Origin: Verrucomicrobiota bacterium
Lineage (GTDB): Bacteria > Verrucomicrobiota > Verrucomicrobiia > Opitutales > Opitutaceae
NCBI GenBank assembly: GCA_026398135.1
Contig: JAPLTN010000107.1
Coordinates: 1 to 64,000, forward strand
Length of the DNA: 64,000 nt
Direction: 5' to 3'
Shown here: piece after piece, positions 61,346 to 64,000 of the stretch
Numbering within the stretch: the first letter of the stretch is position 1
Layout: the number at the start of each line of letters is the position of its first letter
Made by a program: the position numbers and the translations under genes
Notes under the pieces: generated by a model
Databases searched by the model: none
Told to the model about the DNA's origin: nothing
The model's input: only the letters and a program-made list of their open reading frames with translations

Positions 61346-62203
61346 TCAGGCCTTGGGGGCGGCGATCTTTTTGCGGGTGGCGGGCTTCTTGGTTTCGACG
61401 GCGGGGACGGTCTCGCCTTCGGGGGCGGGAGCATCGGTCGAGGTGTCGATGCCGGCCGCGGCGGCGACGGCGGCGGAGGCGGCTTTGAGGTCGGCCTGGC
61501 CGCGCTGGTTGCGGCGGCTGTCACGCTGGGCGAGGCCGGACTGCACGGCGGCGATGATGGTATCGACGATGATGCGGATGGACTTCACGGCGTCGTCGTT
61601 GCCCGGAATGGGGTGCGAGAGCTGGGTGGGGTCGGAGTTGGTGTCCACGAGGCCGACGCAGGGAATGTTGGAGCGCTTGGCCTCGGCAACGGCGATTTCT
61701 TCGTGGTTGGCGTCCACCACGAACATGATGGTGGGGAGCTCGGGCATTTCCATGATGCCGGAGAAATTCTTGGTCATGCGCACCATCTCGCGTTTGATGG
61801 AGGCTTCTTCCTTGGAGGAGAGCTTGGCGAGTTCGCCCGAGGCTTCCTGCTGCTGGTATTTTTTGAACTTCGCGATGGATTTCTTGACCGTGGCGAAGTT
61901 GGTCAGGGTGCCGCCGAGCCAGCGGTCCACGCAGTATGGCATGCCGGTCGTGGTGGCGGCCTCGCGAACGATTTCGCGGGCCTGTTCCTTGGTGCCGACG
62001 AAGAGCACGTTGCCGCCGGAAGCGACTTTATCTTCGATGAAGGAGTAGGCCTTGGTGAGGAGATCGTGGGTCTTGCCCAGATCAATGATGGTGATGCCCT
62101 GGCGATGATCGAAGACGTAGGGCTTGGAGCGTGGGTTCCAGCGTTTGGTTTGGTGGCCGAAGTGAACGCCGGCGTCGAGGAGGTCTTTAGCGGAGACTTG
62201 CAT
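61346..62203 (-). CDS. rpsB: 30S ribosomal protein S2
   Basis: A 285-residue protein. Family blocks: LLDAGVHFGHQTKRWNPRSKPYVF, GGNVLFVGTKEQAREIV, RWLGGTLTNFATVKKSI, ELPTIMFVVDANHEEIAVAEAKR, PCVGLVDTNSDPTQLSHPIPGNDDAVKSI. The C-terminus carries an Ala/Thr/Pro-rich tail of about 50 residues (after GQADLKAASA), a common lineage feature. Part of the small ribosomal subunit; operon with tsf. Confidence 0.97.
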   Translation of the reverse strand: MQVSAKDLLDAGVHFGHQTKRWNPRSKPYVFDHRQGITIIDLGKTHDLLTKAYSFIEDKVASGGNVLFVGTKEQAREIVREAATTTGMPYCVDRWLGGTLTNFATVKKSIAKFKKYQQQEASGELAKLSSKEEASIKREMVRMTKNFSGIMEMPELPTIMFVVDANHEEIAVAEAKRSNIPCVGLVDTNSDPTQLSHPIPGNDDAVKSIRIIVDTIIAAVQSGLAQRDSRRNQRGQADLKAASAAVAAAAGIDTSTDAPAPEGETVPAVETKKPATRKKIAAPKA

Positions 62204-62416
62204 GGGATCTATGTATCAATCGGAAACACAGGTCGGCCTGAGGGCCGCCTTGCGATCGTAGGATATGGGTTGTTGTTGATGGTTGGTTGTTCCCTTTTCG
62301 AAGGAAAAGAGGGTCGAGCACACCCTGCGAAAAATCCTGAGGCAAGCGTGATTTCGGGATTTTTGGAAAAGTTCATTGACAGACCCAAACGCGGGCGCAC
62401 GGTCTCGCCCCTCACC

Positions 62417-62496
<80 letters not shown>

Positions 62497-62500
62497 ATTA

Positions 62501-62537
62501 AAACCCCCTCAACCAAGCGGTTGCGGGGGTTTTTGTT
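62501..62537 (+). terminator. Intrinsic terminator of tRNA-fMet
   Basis: AAACCCCC...GGGGGTTTTT with an inner caacc/ggttg stem and short loop (62501-62532), then tttgtttta. It lies 5 bp after the CCA end. Confidence 0.88.
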
Positions 62538-62663
62538 TTATGCCGCGCAGACTTTGGAATCGGCTCATACGCGCAGCAAAAGGGTTGAAATGGACTTCAG
62601 ATGGACTCCCGTCTCTTGCCGTTAATCAAATCTTGTGACGACACTCTCCAGGAGCCCTACCCC

Positions 62664-63575
62664 TTATCGAGCAGTCGTGCGGGCAAGGTTTTTGCGCCAC
62701 GGATCGGGTGCCTGTCCGAAGGCCCGCTTAAAGGCGTGGGAAAGCTGAAATCCGGAGGTGAAGCCCACCGCCTGCGCGACGGATTCCAGTTTGGAATCGC
62801 CGCCAGCCAGCAAACGTCGCGCCCGCCCCAGGCGCAGGTGCAGCACGTAGTTCCAGGGCGAGAAACCGGTGCGGGCCTTGAATTCCCGCCGGAAATACGA
62901 ATAGGCCACCCCGAGTTCGCGGGCCAGTTGCTCAAGGTTGACCGGCTCGTGGAAACGGGCCGCCAGGATGCGTTCGCCCCGGGCGATTTTTTGCGCGATG
63001 GCTGAATCCCCCGGATCGTTTTTTTCCGCCGATCGGGCCGCCGCGGCCAGGACGCGCAAGCAGAGCGCAGCCAGTTCTGGATCGGTCGCGGCCATGTCCT
63101 GCCGCAGGGCGAGGTGAAGTGCTTCCATCGCTTCGCCGAGTCCCGAGCTTTGCGCCCTGCGCAAAATCGGTGATGCAGCGGGAAAAACTCCGCTTTGAAG
63201 CAGCGCGCGCACGGTTGGTCCCGTTAACTCCACCCAGCTTTCCACCCAGCCTTGCCGGCGGTCCGGCTGGTAGCGATGCCACTCGCCGGGGTGCAGCAAA
63301 AACGCCATGCCTGAGGCGATGCGGGTCCGTCCGTGTGCGGCGGTTTCCAATCTTCCCGAACCATTCGGGATATAAACCACCTGCAAGGCCTCCAGAGTGC
63401 GGCCGGTCTCCCAATCGAACCTATGGTCAAGCGGATGCCGGCTGGCGGGAGGATAAACGGTGCCGGGGGCGATGGTGCTGCAGCCTCCGGCCGTCACCGC
63501 CACCCCCCAGGGATGCTGCCGGGAGGGCTGAGGCAGATAACGGATGTAGGTGTTATCCGGGATCATTTTTGACAT
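62664..63575 (-). CDS. AraC-family transcriptional regulator (paralogue of 7597-8496)
   Basis: A protein of 303 residues from ATG 63575 (a longer start at 63596 is possible). Cupin-like N-terminal domain: DHRFDWETGRTLEALQVVYIPNGSGRLE, SGMAFLLHPGEWHRYQP, QGWVESWVELTG. C-terminal HTH domain: LARELGVAYSYFRREFKARTGFSPWNY and ESVAQAVGFTSGFQLSHAFKRAFG. Similar in layout and key blocks to the regulator at 7597. It is divergent from the isomerase-like gene at 63632, so it likely controls that gene in response to a sugar. Position-based inference. Confidence 0.88.
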   Translation of the reverse strand: MSKMIPDNTYIRYLPQPSRQHPWGVAVTAGGCSTIAPGTVYPPASRHPLDHRFDWETGRTLEALQVVYIPNGSGRLETAAHGRTRIASGMAFLLHPGEWHRYQPDRRQGWVESWVELTGPTVRALLQSGVFPAASPILRRAQSSGLGEAMEALHLALRQDMAATDPELAALCLRVLAAAARSAEKNDPGDSAIAQKIARGERILAARFHEPVNLEQLARELGVAYSYFRREFKARTGFSPWNYVLHLRLGRARRLLAGGDSKLESVAQAVGFTSGFQLSHAFKRAFGQAPDPWRKNLARTTAR

Positions 63576-63631
63576 GGAAAAGGTCATAACGGCCATTCCC
63601 GAAAACGAGGCCAGCAGATAAGGTGGATGGC

Positions 63632-64000
63632 ATGCAAAACCCCGCCCCCGTCCGCATCGGTTTGTTCGGTATCGGCCTGGATACTTACTGGCCCCAATTC
63701 GCCGGATTGCGCGAGCGGCTGGAAGGTTACCTGGCGCGGGTCGAATCGCGTATGGCCCGGACCGGCGTCGAGATCGTGAACCTCGGACTGGTGGACAACC
63801 CGGTGCGGGCTTATGCGGCGGGTCATGAGTTTCGACGGGCGGATGTGGATATTATCTTTCTACACGTCACCACCTACGCGCTTTCCTCGACGGTCCTGCC
63901 GGTGTTGCGCCGGGCCAAGGTTCCGGTGGTGGTGCTGAATCTCGCGCCGTCCCCGGCCATCGACTACGCGGCGTTCAACGCCCTCGGGGATCGCACCCGC
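63632..64000 (+). CDS. Sugar isomerase (L-arabinose/L-fucose isomerase-like), partial at window edge
   Basis: The frame is open from ATG 63632 to the end of the window (123 codons shown). It begins with VRIGLFGIGLDTYWPQFAGLRERLEG; the following blocks (DIIFLHVTTYALSSTVLPVLRRAKVPVVVLNLAPSPAIDY) are the N-terminal Rossmann part of the family. The enzyme would isomerise an aldose such as L-rhamnose, L-fucose or L-arabinose. The C-terminus lies outside the window. Its first ~68 residues match the remnant at 7023-7424. Confidence 0.85.
   Translation, partial: MQNPAPVRIGLFGIGLDTYWPQFAGLRERLEGYLARVESRMARTGVEIVNLGLVDNPVRAYAAGHEFRRADVDIIFLHVTTYALSSTVLPVLRRAKVPVVVLNLAPSPAIDYAAFNALGDRTR

Overview
The window is a bacterial chromosome segment, mostly of high GC, with dense bacterial gene spacing and housekeeping genes on both strands (argS, proA, pyrG, kdsA, purH, queA, GTP-type PEP carboxykinase, NAD malic enzyme, rpsB-tsf, two tRNAs). 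kdsA implies a Gram-negative envelope with KDO-containing LPS. The GH78 rhamnosidase, the AraC/sugar-isomerase pairs and the general style of the coding sequence suggest Verrucomicrobiota, perhaps Opitutaceae. That placement is an impression, not a proof.

Layout. 1-4.2 kb: a U32 tRNA-hydroxylation protein, a lipoate-ligase-like protein and an M20 peptidase. 4.2-8.8 kb: a lower-GC sugar island (GH78 alpha-L-rhamnosidase, an internally deleted sugar-isomerase remnant, an AraC regulator). It is bracketed by a 236-bp direct repeat of the 3' end of the M20 gene. 9-20.6 kb: core genes (BrkB/YihY, GYF-domain membrane protein, argS, thymidine-phosphorylase-like enzyme, YceI, queA, pckG, proA). 20.6-24.4 kb: a toxin-antitoxin pair, a low-GC cytosine methyltransferase with a probable restriction enzyme, and a NYN-domain protein preceded by a strong hairpin. 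24.5-35.3 kb: core metabolism, with an unusual 534-residue protein joining a lipoyl domain, a peripheral-subunit-binding domain and a KAS III (FabH) domain.

35.3-52.3 kb is the most unusual part. A six-gene plus-strand operon (two B12-type radical SAM proteins, two GNAT-like proteins, a GH3 acyl-adenylating enzyme, a PAP2-like membrane protein) faces a six-gene minus-strand operon (two fatty-acid desaturases, two AurF-like di-iron proteins, a hexapeptide-like membrane protein, a SnoaL-like protein). The two may be halves of one undescribed lipid or secondary-metabolite pathway. Between them sits a lower-GC four-gene operon with fully overlapping genes: a NACHT/STAND-like NTPase with an N-terminal SMEK-like domain, a small helical protein, a small protein starting with a GFVSNSSSTSF motif, and a radical SAM/SPASM protein. 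It looks like an uncharacterised defence or peptide-modification system.

52.3-55.2 kb is a scrap-yard next to the malic enzyme gene. It holds a copy of the malic enzyme 3' end, the tail of an AMP-dependent ligase, a DUF4143 ATPase, remnants of a type I restriction system (an hsdM head fused to an hsdS tail, and a second hsdS tail) and a VapC-type toxin with its antitoxin. The window ends with carbonic anhydrase, an unknown exported protein, tRNA-Ser, tsf, rpsB, tRNA-fMet and a second, apparently intact AraC/sugar-isomerase divergent pair whose isomerase runs off the edge.
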